Notes under the pieces: generated by a model
Told to the model about the DNA's origin: nothing
Seen by the model: only the letters and a program-made list of their open reading frames with translations
Databases searched by the model: none
Program-made: the position numbers and the translations under genes
Shown here: piece by piece, positions 1 to 7,759 of the stretch
Layout of the letters: each line of letters opens with the position of its first letter
How positions within the stretch are numbered: the first letter of the stretch is position 1
Assembly (NCBI GenBank): GCA_023403845.1
Contig: JAEYDL010000024.1
Coordinates: forward strand, 1-31,688
DNA length: 31,688 nt
Source: Pseudomonadota bacterium
GTDB taxonomy: Bacteria; Desulfobacterota; Desulfovibrionia; Desulfovibrionales; Desulfovibrionaceae
Reading direction: 5' to 3'

Positions 1-27
1 CGATCTTGTACATGTTGGGAATCATGA
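1..27. repeat. Terminal direct repeat, left copy (27 bp)
   Basis: The first 27 bases are identical to the last 27 (31662-31688). Both copies fall in the same place of the PFOR reading frame, covering the residues MIPNMYKI. When the ends are joined at this overlap the PFOR frame continues without a gap. This is what a circular or repeated unit, or a contig cut at a shared k-mer, would show. It is not a mobile-element repeat: it lies inside a conserved coding sequence. Confidence 0.95.
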
Positions 28-304
28 GCAGCAGGCCCTGCGAGGCCGTATAGGTGGTGGTCAGGGAGCCGCCCTGAAGCGAGCCGTGCAGTGCCCCGGC
101 CGCTCCTCCCTCGGACTGCATTTCCACCACATGGACGGGTTGTCCGAAGATGTTCTTTCGCCCCTCGCTGGCCCATGCGTCCACCAGTTCGGCCATGGGG
201 GAACTGGGAGTGATGGGGAAGATGGCGGCCACTTCCGTGAAGGGATAGGAGATGTAGGCGGCGGCTGTGTTGCCGTCCATTGTCTGCGTTCTGCGTTTCG
301 ACAT
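1..304 (-). CDS. nifJ: Pyruvate:ferredoxin (flavodoxin) oxidoreductase, N-terminal part
   Basis: This is the first 101 codons of PFOR, which oxidises pyruvate with CoA to acetyl-CoA and CO2 and reduces ferredoxin in the cytoplasm. It starts MSKRRTQTMDGNTAAAY and carries the family motifs YPITPSS-like (FPITPSS), VVEMQSEGGA and TASQGLLLMIP. The start ATG at 304-302 has a GGAG site whose first bases overlap the TGA of the upstream hydratase gene, so the two are one transcriptional and probably translationally coupled unit. The gene runs off the left edge. The missing 1072 codons match, in frame, the part at the right end of the window (31661 down to 28444), giving 1173 residues in total. Confidence 0.93.
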   Translation of the reverse strand, partial: MSKRRTQTMDGNTAAAYISYPFTEVAAIFPITPSSPMAELVDAWASEGRKNIFGQPVHVVEMQSEGGAAGALHGSLQGGSLTTTYTASQGLLLMIPNMYKI

Positions 305-315
305 GGAGATTCTCC

Positions 316-1113
316 TCAGATCGCGTTGGAAAAGTGACAGGTTACGGAACCCTGCGGCCCGTAGTCCACATGCACGGTATCGCCGGCGGCAACGGAAACC
401 GGAACGGTGAAGGCGCCGGCAAGGACGATGTGCCCGGCTTCAAGCCCTTCTCCTCGCCCGGCAAGTCTGTTCGCCAGCCAGACGAGACTTTCAGCCGGAT
501 GATCAAGAACTGCGGCGGCGAGTCCTGTATCTTCGATGACCCCGTTGCGCAGACATATGGCCCCCACCCGGCGCAGATCCGTCGAATCGGGGCGGAAGGG
601 GGAGACCCCGAGAATGATGCCTGCCGAACTGGAGTTGTCGCTTACGAAGTCGGACAGGCTGAGCGCCCGTTCCCCCGGATTCGGCTGGGCCAGACGACAG
701 TCCACGAGTTCCAGAGCAGGAACGACGTAGGCCACGGCGTCGAGCGCGTCCCAGAGAGTGCATTCCGGACCGTGAAGAGGGCGCCCGAGAACGAAGGCAA
801 GCTCCACTTCGATGCGTGGGCGAACCAGCCGTTCCGTCAGGATGGTGGAGCCGGAAGCATGGACCATGGCATCGGTGAGATGCCCGTAAATGGGTTCGGC
901 GGCTCCCATGCCTTTTTGCAGAATTGGGGAAGTCAGGCCGACCTTGTAGCCGCGCAGGCGGCTCCCCGATGCGATTTTCAGCCGCAGCAGGGCATCCTGA
1001 ACGGCATAGGCCTCCGCAAAGGTGAGCGGAGACGGCGTGGCCGCCGTGGGAACGCCGCCTTGTTCCGCTTTCAGAAGAGCGGCTGCCTGAGCGGCTATCT
1101 GTTTTTCTTCCAT
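316..1113 (-). CDS. 2-keto-4-pentenoate hydratase / 2-oxohept-3-enedioate hydratase family protein
   Basis: A 265-residue cytoplasmic enzyme of the MhpD/HpaH branch of the fumarylacetoacetate hydrolase superfamily. Known members add water to 2-hydroxy-dienoates to give 4-hydroxy-2-oxo acids. Visible motifs are YKVGLTS (residues 56-62), the divalent-metal glutamates E102 and E104 in IEVELAFVLG, E135 in PALELVD, and DNSSSAG. The 2 and 31 residue spacing of the three glutamates equals that of MhpD. The start is the ATG at 1113, with GGAG nine bases upstream; an upstream in-frame extension to 1356 overlaps the AEC gene and is not family-like. It lies between an AEC permease and PFOR in one minus-strand operon. 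No ring-cleavage genes are near, so the substrate may be a sugar-acid-derived 2-oxo acid rather than an aromatic product; this is inference. Confidence 0.87.
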   Translation of the reverse strand: MEEKQIAAQAAALLKAEQGGVPTAATPSPLTFAEAYAVQDALLRLKIASGSRLRGYKVGLTSPILQKGMGAAEPIYGHLTDAMVHASGSTILTERLVRPRIEVELAFVLGRPLHGPECTLWDALDAVAYVVPALELVDCRLAQPNPGERALSLSDFVSDNSSSAGIILGVSPFRPDSTDLRRVGAICLRNGVIEDTGLAAAVLDHPAESLVWLANRLAGRGEGLEAGHIVLAGAFTVPVSVAAGDTVHVDYGPQGSVTCHFSNAI

Positions 1114-1162
1114 GAACAAGAACTCCAGCGTGAAAGGTGGATGAACATTGGCAAGGGACGCT

Positions 1163-2089
1163 TCAGGAAACCAGATGCATCCAGAAGGCATAGGTAAGGG
1201 GACACAGTATGTGGGTAAGGCCGATGATGGCGGCCGCCTGTCGGGGCGAACCGCCAAGTTCGGCGGCGAAGATGCCGGAAACCAGCGCTGTCGGCGATGC
1301 CAGACAGAGCAGGAGAATCTGTTCTTCCAGTTTGCCGAGACCGAGGGCAGGTGCAAGCAGAAAACCGATGAACGGGAGAACGAAGGCCTTATGCGCCAGA
1401 AGAAGAAACGTCGTCCATGGCCTGTCGTCGTTTCCCTGTTCCTGTTTCCGGTGAGCCAGATGCACGCCGACGGTGAACAGAGCGAGAGGAAGAAAAAGGC
1501 CCGCCAGAATTCGCAGAGTCTCCAGCATAAAAGCCGGGAGCGGCAGGCGCAGCTCGTGCCAGAGCAGTCCCGTCACCGTCGCCGCCACGGCCGGGTTGCG
1601 GCATATTCCGGCTATCGCCGCCCGGAGGGAGCTGTTCTTCTTTTTTCCGAAATATTGATAGACCAGAGTGGTCAGAAGGTTCTGGCAAACGATGAACATT
1701 GCGAACATGGGACCTGCGGCAAGCAGACCTCGCTCGCCGAACAGGCACAGAATGACGGGCAGCCCCAGTCCCTGATTGGCATGGATGGAACACTGAATCC
1801 AGGTTGCGCGTATCGGGGAGGCCCCTTTTCCGAAAAGAAATCGGGAAACAGAAATGGCAAGCAGGCATCCCGAAGGCAGGGCGATGCAAACGGCCACGGC
1901 GGGCAGGATTGCCGGAGTGCCCGCCGGCTGCGCGGCCATGCCGACGAAAAGCATGGCCGGAAGACCGATGTAGAAAACCAGACGGTTGGCCATGGCCATG
2001 AATCCGTCCGGGAAAAACGCGGTGCGGGAACAGACAAAGCCCAGAGAGGCGGTCAGAAAGAACGGCAACAGTTTGCCGAGAAGAACCAT
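1163..2089 (-). CDS. AEC-family (auxin efflux carrier-like) permease
   Basis: A 308-residue inner-membrane protein with about ten hydrophobic segments, starting MVLLGKLLPFFLTASLGF. AEC members move organic acids such as malate or malonate across the membrane. The central NQGLGLPVI stretch and the C-terminal half rich in LASPTALVSGIFA match the typical two five-helix repeats. The start ATG at 2089 has AAAGGA about eight bases upstream. It ends 49 bp before the hydratase gene and is likely transcribed with it and PFOR. It lies downstream of the IclR regulator on the same strand, which makes it a candidate target. The substrate cannot be read from sequence. Confidence 0.87.
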   Translation of the reverse strand: MVLLGKLLPFFLTASLGFVCSRTAFFPDGFMAMANRLVFYIGLPAMLFVGMAAQPAGTPAILPAVAVCIALPSGCLLAISVSRFLFGKGASPIRATWIQCSIHANQGLGLPVILCLFGERGLLAAGPMFAMFIVCQNLLTTLVYQYFGKKKNSSLRAAIAGICRNPAVAATVTGLLWHELRLPLPAFMLETLRILAGLFLPLALFTVGVHLAHRKQEQGNDDRPWTTFLLLAHKAFVLPFIGFLLAPALGLGKLEEQILLLCLASPTALVSGIFAAELGGSPRQAAAIIGLTHILCPLTYAFWMHLVS

Positions 2090-2138
2090 GACTGTTTCCT
2101 TTTACGCTGCGCGTCCTGCCGAACATGCTCCGCGCAGG

Positions 2139-2165
2139 CAGGCACGCGGTATTGCCGCGTGCCTG
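2139..2165. other. Perfect hairpin between the IclR and AEC genes
   Basis: An 11-bp perfect inverted repeat (CAGGCACGCGG, loop TATTG) sits in the 112-bp gap between the IclR stop and the AEC start. No T-run follows on the minus strand, so it may be a weak or Rho-dependent stop, or an RNA-stability element. A second 9-bp inverted repeat at 2202-2224 overlaps the IclR stop codon. Confidence 0.55.
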
Positions 2166-2201
2166 AACCGGAAACGGCCTCTGAACCGTCTCCCGGCCCG
2201 G

Positions 2202-2954
2202 TCAGCCGTTCAGAGAACGGCTGATGGCTGCGGCGGACTCCAGTACGTTCGGTATGATTTCCGTATAAATTCTGTCCGTGGGCATGCTGAAGACAGGCCC
2301 GGTTACACAGATGCAGGCGATGGTCTTTCTGCCCGAAACAAGCGGTGCGGCCACCCCGCGCACGCCCTGGTAGTACTGTTCGTCTCCGTAGGAAAATCCT
2401 TGCTCGCGAACCTTGCGCAGCTCCTCAAGCAGAGCCGTGCGGGTGTTGATGATCGTATTCCCATGATGCGGAGGCAGCGCCTCGTCAGGGTAAAGATCCA
2501 TGATTTCCCGATCGCTCAGACCGGCAAGCAACGCCTTGCCGCTGGTGCAGGCGTGAGGCTCGATCGCGTATCCGACCTCCGTGGCCAGAACAAGTCTTCC
2601 CGGCGCCTGAATCTTGTCTATATACACCACCTTGCGGTCCCGCAGCACGGACAGGAAGACCATTTCGTGGGTCTTGTCGTGCAGCCGTTGCAGTTCTTCC
2701 ATGGCCACGGTCCGGATATCCAGATTGTCGAGGATGGCCCGGCTGATGGTAAGGAATTTCAACCCGAGCGAATATTTTTTGGTTTCTTCGTTCTGCGCCA
2801 CAAAGCCCCGTTCTCTGAACGTGCTCAGAGCATGATGGATGCTGCTGACCGGTTGCCCGCAAAGTTCGCTCAGACGGGACAGGGTGAGTCCTCTGGGGTG
2901 TTCAGCGAGCGTTTCAATCAGAATGAGGCTTTTTTCCAGTGAAGACAGTTTCAT
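2202..2954 (-). CDS. IclR-family transcriptional regulator
   Basis: A 250-residue DNA-binding regulator and the only transcription factor recognised in the window. Residues 1-60 form the winged helix-turn-helix (starts MKLSSLEKSLILIETLAEH, with the RLSELCGQPVSSIHHAL recognition region). The rest is the IclR effector domain, with VYIDKIQAPGRLVLATEVG, the CTSGKALLAGL signature and the C-terminal GVRGVAAPL stretch. The start at 2954 is set by GGAG eight to nine bases upstream and by family length; a further in-frame extension to 3074 has no homology-like content. The 268-bp AT-rich gap upstream (2955-3222) should hold its own promoter. IclR proteins usually sense a small organic acid and control adjacent catabolic operons, so the flanking minus-strand operons are the likely targets. 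Confidence 0.92.
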   Translation of the reverse strand: MKLSSLEKSLILIETLAEHPRGLTLSRLSELCGQPVSSIHHALSTFRERGFVAQNEETKKYSLGLKFLTISRAILDNLDIRTVAMEELQRLHDKTHEMVFLSVLRDRKVVYIDKIQAPGRLVLATEVGYAIEPHACTSGKALLAGLSDREIMDLYPDEALPPHHGNTIINTRTALLEELRKVREQGFSYGDEQYYQGVRGVAAPLVSGRKTIACICVTGPVFSMPTDRIYTEIIPNVLESAAAISRSLNG

Positions 2955-3222
2955 TTTTTCTCTCCGGAGGAAAAGGATCATTGGGAGATGACAATAACAT
3001 GCAAAAAATATTCCATGAAACGTATCTCCAGTATCATACGGATCCAACATAAGCCTGAAAACATATTTCTCCAAATAGAAAAACGTGTTGAATGCGAGAG
3101 CTTCAGCGTGGTTTCTCGTATCGGGGAAATCGGCTGCTGTTTCCTGCAGAAAAGAAAAAAAGAGACAGTCTTTTATTTTATTGTCACTATTGAATGATCG
3201 ATGTCCGTTTTATTCGGTGCAG

Positions 3223-3948
3223 CTACATTCGTTCAAAAACCGCCATATCGTGTCCCGGCAAGATTTTCGACGAAATGGTCATGATCTTTTTTAAAGATGC
3301 GTAACAATCGTCAAGGTGGAAAAAAATCCCCGGAACATGTGGAGGATTGGAGTCAAGGGCCTCATAAAGTCCGACCAGATCGCCGGCGATCACCTGAACC
3401 CCGGAAGCCGTATTCACGGCGACGCACTGTGAGCCGGGCGTATGCCCCGGCGTAAGCAGCATCCGGATGCCGGGCATCAGCTCCATGTCTCCGTCCACAG
3501 GAATGATGCGGTCGTAGAAGGACGCCATGAGCAGGAAGCCGAAGGCTGTTTCGTAGGGACCGGCATCGCGGGGGAGGGGGGCGACGGCGTAGCGCATTTC
3601 CTCACGCTGGATGTAGACCCGGGCGTTGGGGACGTCTTTCACTCCCCAGCAATGGTCCCAGTGCAGGTGGGTGATGATCACATGTTCCACCGATTCCGGA
3701 TCAACGCCATGGGCGCGCAGGGCGGCTGGCAGGTACTGGTGCGCTTCCCGCCGCATGGGGCGGTGGTGTTCGAGACTCCATTGCGGATCGGCCGGACCTG
3801 CGTCCACAAGCACCGTCGTGGAGCCGGAGCGCAGCAGCCAGGCTATGCAGGGGGCTTCCAGCGTTTCGGAGAAGCCGGTAAAGGCCATTTCAATGGACTT
3901 GTTGACCTCGATAATTCCCATGCACAGAGGGGTAATGGTCCATTCCAT
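3223..3948 (-). CDS. Metallo-beta-lactamase-fold hydrolase (N-acyl-homoserine-lactonase-like)
   Basis: A 241-residue cytoplasmic hydrolase. The zinc motif HLHWDH gives H94, H96, D98 and H99; H169 (TPGHTPGS), D190 (IAGDLVG) and H233 (LPGHD) complete a two-metal site like that of AiiA-type lactonases. The start ATG at 3948 has GAGGA about nine bases upstream. It follows the 3-hydroxyacid dehydrogenase by 132 bp and is the last gene of a minus-strand operon with a galactonate-dehydratase-like enzyme. This context makes a sugar-lactone hydrolase attractive: it could open an aldonolactone to the aldonate used by the dehydratase. That role is inference; a thioesterase-like or quorum-quenching role cannot be excluded. 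Confidence 0.85.
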   Translation of the reverse strand: MEWTITPLCMGIIEVNKSIEMAFTGFSETLEAPCIAWLLRSGSTTVLVDAGPADPQWSLEHHRPMRREAHQYLPAALRAHGVDPESVEHVIITHLHWDHCWGVKDVPNARVYIQREEMRYAVAPLPRDAGPYETAFGFLLMASFYDRIIPVDGDMELMPGIRMLLTPGHTPGSQCVAVNTASGVQVIAGDLVGLYEALDSNPPHVPGIFFHLDDCYASLKKIMTISSKILPGHDMAVFERM

Positions 3949-4038
3949 GCCTGATGTTCCTCAATATGAATGTATGTCGACCAAAGGCAGGCATATTCCT
4001 GCCCGGAAAAATCGTGTTGCCGCATCCGGCTGGCGGGA

Positions 4039-4072
4039 CCCGACCCGTTCCTTCCGGGCGGAACGGATCGGG
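4039..4072. other. Hairpin downstream of the 3-hydroxyacid dehydrogenase gene
   Basis: Arms at 4039-4051 and 4060-4072 pair over 13 positions with one mismatch around an 8-base loop. It lies just past the dehydrogenase stop on the minus strand and before the hydrolase gene. No T-run follows, so partial attenuation or mRNA processing within the operon is more likely than full termination. Confidence 0.5.
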
Positions 4073-4080
4073 CCTTCCGG

Positions 4081-4947
4081 TCACTTGGTGCCGGATACCT
4101 TGTACACGGCGCAGCAGTCTTCGTTGCCGTAGCCCGCATCATGCGCCTTGTTGTAGACATCAAGCGTGGCTTCGATCACATGCAGGTGGAGTCCCTTGGC
4201 ACGAGCCATTTCACACCCGAGACGCACGTCCTTGCGTTCCAGGTCGAGACCGAAGCGGCATCCGAAATCCTTGGCTGCAATCCATGGACCGCGCACGCCG
4301 AGCTGGAAGCTGTTGCATCCGGTGACGCTGCACATCTCCACGACGGTCTTCGGATCCATACCGAGTTTTTCGCCCACGAGGATGCATTCGGAAATGGCGG
4401 TGATGATGGAAGCCGCCATCATGTTGGTGATCAGCTTGATGGTACTGGCGTCTTCCGCAGCAGGGACGCGGTAGGGAATGGAAATCTTGGTGAACAGGCT
4501 GTCCCACAGGTGGTCGAGGACTTCGGGTTTGCCGCCGACGTAGAGCGTTTGCTGGGCCTTTTCGGCGTCAGACGGACTCTTGCCCTGCGTGCATTGAATG
4601 AATTCCATGCCGCGGGATTCGGCGTCTTCGCGCACCTTGGTCGTGGTGCCGGGGTCGATGGTGGACAGATCGATATGAATGGTTCCGGGTCTGACAATTT
4701 TATGGAATCCGTTTTCGCCCATGGAAACTTCAATGACGTGATGCGGCATGGGCAGGCAGGTGAACACGATTTCCGCATCAGCGAAGTCGGCGGCGGAAGA
4801 GGCCGCCTTTCCGGTGGTTCCCGCTGCGAGTACCTTGTCCACGGCTTCCTTGTTGAGGTCCAGAACGGCTACCTCGTGTCCCTGGCGAATCAGATTGCGC
4901 GCGACGGGGGCGCCCATGTTGCCTACACCGATGAAGCCTATTTTCAT
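4081..4947 (-). CDS. NAD(P)-dependent 3-hydroxyacid dehydrogenase (HIBADH/GarR/YihU superfamily)
   Basis: A 288-residue cytoplasmic dehydrogenase. The N-terminal Rossmann domain starts MKIGFIGVGNMGAPVARNL (GxGxMG dinucleotide motif). The catalytic lysine is K171 (STIKLITNMM), and the C-terminal all-helical domain is complete. The family usually has a (V)SGG substrate motif near residue 122; here residues 122-128 read GKSPSDA. E. coli YihU, the sulfolactaldehyde reductase, also departs from SGG at this point (GRTSANA), with R123 aligning to K123 here. The substrate anion may therefore not be an ordinary carboxylate. The start ATG at 4947 has AAGGAG eight bases upstream. It is cotranscribed with the enolase-superfamily dehydratase. 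Tartronate-semialdehyde reductase and 3-hydroxyisobutyrate dehydrogenase remain alternatives. Confidence 0.87.
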   Translation of the reverse strand: MKIGFIGVGNMGAPVARNLIRQGHEVAVLDLNKEAVDKVLAAGTTGKAASSAADFADAEIVFTCLPMPHHVIEVSMGENGFHKIVRPGTIHIDLSTIDPGTTTKVREDAESRGMEFIQCTQGKSPSDAEKAQQTLYVGGKPEVLDHLWDSLFTKISIPYRVPAAEDASTIKLITNMMAASIITAISECILVGEKLGMDPKTVVEMCSVTGCNSFQLGVRGPWIAAKDFGCRFGLDLERKDVRLGCEMARAKGLHLHVIEATLDVYNKAHDAGYGNEDCCAVYKVSGTK

Positions 4948-5024
4948 GATTTCTTCTCCTTGGGTGAGATGATGCGGTCGGGAGTCTCATTCCGGCCCTT
5001 GTCGGATTGTCCGCGTATTTCTGG

Positions 5025-5049
5025 CGGAGGAGGCCGAAGGCCTCCTCCG
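5025..5049. other. Perfect 11-bp hairpin in the dehydratase-dehydrogenase gap
   Basis: CGGAGGAGGCC at 5025-5035 pairs perfectly with 5039-5049 around a GAA loop. On the plus strand it is followed by TTTT, but no plus-strand gene precedes it. On the minus strand it sits between two genes of one operon and may set their relative mRNA levels. Confidence 0.5.
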
Positions 5050-5062
5050 TTTTGCCGTCTGC

Positions 5063-6205
5063 CTACAGCAGGATTTCGCGAACGGGCAGATAGTGGTCGA
5101 GGTCCTTGGGTTCGTAAGGATACTTGTTGATGTTCTTGTGGTTGAGCTCAACGCCGAGGCCGGGCTTCTTGGGAAGATCGAAATAGCCGTCATGAGGCGC
5201 AAAGGGTTCCATGAGAACGTCGGCACGCTGGGGAACGGGAATGTATTCGAGCATGAGGAAGTTCGGGATGGACGCGCCCACATGCACCATGGCCGCGGTG
5301 GCCACGGGGCCGTTGGGGTTATGCGGAATGACGGGAGTGAAATAGGCTTCGGCCATGGCTGCGATCTTGCGGGTTTCGGCGATGCCGCCGCAGTGCAGGG
5401 TGTCAGGCTGAATGTAGTTGACGGCGAACTTGCTCAGGACGTCGCGGAACTGGTAGCGGGCGACAAGGCGTTCGCCCGTGGCCAGCGGGGTACGGGTGGA
5501 TCTCTTCAGTTCGACGAAGGCGTCCACGTTTTCCGGGGGAAGGGCCTCTTCAAAGAAGAAGAGATCGAATTCCTCGAAACGGCGAGCCAGGCGCATGGCC
5601 TGCGGCAGGTTGAAACGGCCATGGGCGTCGAGCATCAGGCGAATGTCCGGTCCAACGGCTTCGCGGACGCGGCGGACGCATTCCACGGCGATGTTTTCCT
5701 GTTCGGCGGTCATGGTATGCGCCGGATAACCGAAGGGACTCCACTTCAGGGCCTTCCAGCCGTTGGCCACGGCATTGGCCGCGCTCTTCGCGTAGTCGTC
5801 CACCGTGGTGGGACCCATCTTGGTCTTCATGAACCAGTAGTTGCCGTAGCAGGGAACCTTGTCGCGGCATGGACCGCCGAAGAGTTCGTAGACAGGCACG
5901 CCGAGAACTTTGCCCTTGATGTCCCAGCAGGCGATTTCGATGCCGCTGAGGACCGTGGTGATGAGCAGATCCTGGCGCCAGAACTTGCGGCGATACATGT
6001 CTTCCCACACCCGTTCGATTTCCAGGGGATTTTCGCCGATCAGCAGACGCTTGAAGTCTTCGACGGCGGTGCCGATGGTCTTTTCGAAACCTTCGAGGCT
6101 GGCTTCGCCTACCCCGACAACGCCCTCATCCGTTTCTACTTCGAGGAAAACCCAGCATCGACGCACCGCTTCCACATAGTAGGTCTTGATGTCCGTAATC
6201 TTCAT
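5063..6205 (-). CDS. Enolase-superfamily sugar-acid dehydratase, D-galactonate dehydratase-like
   Basis: A 380-residue mandelate-racemase-subgroup enzyme that should remove water from an aldonate to give a 2-keto-3-deoxy acid. Residues expected at the active site are all visible: D193 and H195 (LDAHGRF), E219 (FFFEE), E245 (LATGER), D268 (QPD) and H295 (IPHNP). These equal the E. coli DgoD positions 183, 185, 209, 235, 258 and 285 plus ten, so chemistry is probably preserved. The start ATG at 6205 has AGGAG six bases upstream; the frame extends to 6283 but without family-like sequence. It is the first gene of a minus-strand operon with the dehydrogenase and the MBL hydrolase. Galactonate is the best guess; gluconate, mannonate or a sulfonated aldonate are possible. 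Confidence 0.87.
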   Translation of the reverse strand: MKITDIKTYYVEAVRRCWVFLEVETDEGVVGVGEASLEGFEKTIGTAVEDFKRLLIGENPLEIERVWEDMYRRKFWRQDLLITTVLSGIEIACWDIKGKVLGVPVYELFGGPCRDKVPCYGNYWFMKTKMGPTTVDDYAKSAANAVANGWKALKWSPFGYPAHTMTAEQENIAVECVRRVREAVGPDIRLMLDAHGRFNLPQAMRLARRFEEFDLFFFEEALPPENVDAFVELKRSTRTPLATGERLVARYQFRDVLSKFAVNYIQPDTLHCGGIAETRKIAAMAEAYFTPVIPHNPNGPVATAAMVHVGASIPNFLMLEYIPVPQRADVLMEPFAPHDGYFDLPKKPGLGVELNHKNINKYPYEPKDLDHYLPVREILL

Positions 6206-6318
6206 GCCCTGCTCCTTTCTGCGGTCCGACCGCAGGTTGAGGTGTTGTTCGCCGGGCGTTGTGGCGCTCGACGTTTTTGGCACTAAAAAATTTCATTTTT
6301 TGAAAATCATTTTTATAT

Positions 6319-6347
6319 ATTCTTTCAAACCCCACTCGACACGTCAA
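6319..6347 (-). promoter_or_regulatory. Candidate sigma-70 promoter of the dehydratase operon
   Basis: Reading the minus strand, TTGACG (6347-6342) is followed after 17 bases by AAGAAT (6324-6319). The -35 is identical to that of the two TRAP promoters. Two ATGA boxes at 6310-6308 and 6296-6291 lie just downstream. The -10 has four of six consensus bases, so support is moderate. Confidence 0.45.
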
Positions 6348-6539
6348 GGGGGGAATGCTGTTTTTTGCCGGAATTCTGGTAAAAAAAGAAATTCGGTCTT
6401 GATAAAAAGGTAAATAAAACAGAATATTACAAATGGAAAAATTTTTTCGATTGCTCTATTCAAAAAAATAAAAAAATAAAAATCAGTATAATATATAAAA
6501 AAAGAAGAAAAAGAGATGACAAATTTTTGCGGGAGCTGC

Positions 6540-6568
6540 TTGACGGGAAAATTCGAATTCTTTACTTT
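6540..6568 (+). promoter_or_regulatory. Weak candidate promoter of the aldose epimerase-lar operon
   Basis: TTGACG at 6540-6545 has a TACTTT 17 bases on, which is a poor -10. TA-rich alternatives lie slightly further downstream. The shared TTGACG is the main reason to list it. Confidence 0.3.
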
Positions 6569-6583
6569 ATAAAATAATATTTT

Positions 6584-6617
6584 AAAATATGAAATATAAG
6601 ATTTGTTTTCATATTTT
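6584..6617. promoter_or_regulatory. 11-bp inverted repeat, possible operator
   Basis: AAAATATGAAA (6584-6594) and its perfect complement TTTCATATTTT (6607-6617) flank a 12-base spacer, 59 bp before the epimerase start. AATATGAAATATAA in its left half also occurs at the start of TRAP system 3 (20212-20225). It could be an operator for the IclR protein or another repressor, or an RNA hairpin in the leader. Confidence 0.45.
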
Positions 6618-6675
6618 GAATCATATTGGAGAAAATTTGAAAACAATATCGCGGAAAGCGCCGGAAGGAGACGCC

Positions 6676-7698
6676 ATGTCCACAACGGAAACTTTTGTTT
6701 TTGGAGCGGTCGACGGACGGAACGTGCAAGGGTTCCGCATGCACAATGCGCATGGAATGATCATGGAAGTCATTGAGTACGGGGCACGTATCCGCAGTCT
6801 TCGTCTGCCCCGTCCCAGGGGCGGTCATGACGAGATCACGGTGGGGTTTGACAGGCTGGAGGACTATCTTGGCTTCAACCTGTATTTCGGCGCCGTCATC
6901 GGTCGGACGGCGGGACGCACGGGATCGGTACCGTTTGAACTGGACGGAGAGAGCGTCACGCTGACCGCCAACGCCGGAACCGCCCATCAGCATGGGGGAA
7001 AGACCGGGTTTGACAGGGTGTTCTGGCGTGGCTCCGTCGAGGAGGATGGAGCGGTTCGTCTTGAATACAGGGCTTCTCACCTTGAAGAGGGGTACCCGGG
7101 AAACCTTCATGCGGCCGTCGTCTACCGTCTGAACGACGAGAACGTGCTGAGCATCGTCTTTGAAGGAACGACCGATCGCGCCACGCCCGTGGACATGACC
7201 TCGCACGTCTATCTGAATCTGAACGGAGTGGGGAACCGCAATGTCCAGAACGAGCATCTTGTCGTCAACGCTTCCCGTTTCCTGAACAAGACGCCGACGT
7301 CCGAGGAAGATCTGATTCTGCCCGTGGACAATACGCCTTTTGATCTCCGGCTGCCGCGCACGCTGAGCGAACTGTCCGGAGATTCTCTGTTCAATCCCGT
7401 CATGGTGCTGGACGGCGATTCCGCTTCGGTACGCGAAGTGGCGCGGGTCTACGTTCCCTCTCTGGGACGCGGCTATGTGTTGTCCGCCACCGGATCGGCC
7501 ATGCAGGTCTACAATGCCTTCAATATTCCCGAGGTGATGGCCGGCAACGGCGTGCACAGCGACCTTGAGGCCGGATGCGGCCTGTGTCTTGAGCCGCAGG
7601 GATTCCCCGACGCCGTTCATCATCCCTCCCTGCAGGGAAGCATTCTGCGTCCGGGCGAAACCTACCGGCATGAACTGCGGTTTGCATTCGTTTTCTGA
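6676..7698 (+). CDS. galM: Aldose 1-epimerase (mutarotase) 1
   Basis: A 340-residue cytoplasmic enzyme interconverting alpha and beta anomers of aldoses. It starts MSTTETFVFGAVDGRNVQGF. Visible family motifs are HQHGGKTGFDRVFW (N-terminal catalytic His), DMTSHVYLNLNG (second catalytic His) and the C-terminal LEPQGFPDAVHHP, with the catalytic Glu. The start has AAGGAG five bases upstream, and this start aligns with that of the second mutarotase at 22842. It heads a plus-strand operon with the DUF362 and lar genes. YihR-type mutarotases of sulfoquinovose loci belong to the same family, so the natural sugar need not be galactose. Confidence 0.9.
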   Translation: MSTTETFVFGAVDGRNVQGFRMHNAHGMIMEVIEYGARIRSLRLPRPRGGHDEITVGFDRLEDYLGFNLYFGAVIGRTAGRTGSVPFELDGESVTLTANAGTAHQHGGKTGFDRVFWRGSVEEDGAVRLEYRASHLEEGYPGNLHAAVVYRLNDENVLSIVFEGTTDRATPVDMTSHVYLNLNGVGNRNVQNEHLVVNASRFLNKTPTSEEDLILPVDNTPFDLRLPRTLSELSGDSLFNPVMVLDGDSASVREVARVYVPSLGRGYVLSATGSAMQVYNAFNIPEVMAGNGVHSDLEAGCGLCLEPQGFPDAVHHPSLQGSILRPGETYRHELRFAFVF

Positions 7699-7759
7699 GG
7701 AATTCGGGGTGCGGCCTCCCGGCGCATCCGAATGATAACCGGAAACTTACGAGGACACG

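Larger units (their letters stand above)
6206..6675. promoter_or_regulatory. AT-rich divergent intergenic region
   Basis: About 470 bp separate the divergent dehydratase and aldose epimerase genes, and no coding sequence was seen. The stretch 6280-6650 is dominated by A and T runs, in sharp contrast to the GC-rich genes. It holds a candidate promoter for each direction and an 11-bp inverted repeat, entered separately. ATGAAA/TTTCAT hexamers recur here as they do near the TRAP promoters. Confidence 0.7.

Noticed and set aside
1148..2224. 358-codon plus-strand frame opposite the AEC gene
   Set aside because: Hydrophilic low-complexity antisense of a membrane protein gene, with no start signal.
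3970..5130. Long plus-strand open frame of 386 codons opposite the dehydrogenase and hydrolase genes
   Set aside because: It is the antisense shadow of GC-rich genes: no ribosome site, no family motifs, and it spans an intergenic gap.
6278..6292. TGGCAC resembling a sigma-54 -24 box
   Set aside because: No GC-containing -12 box at the required spacing.
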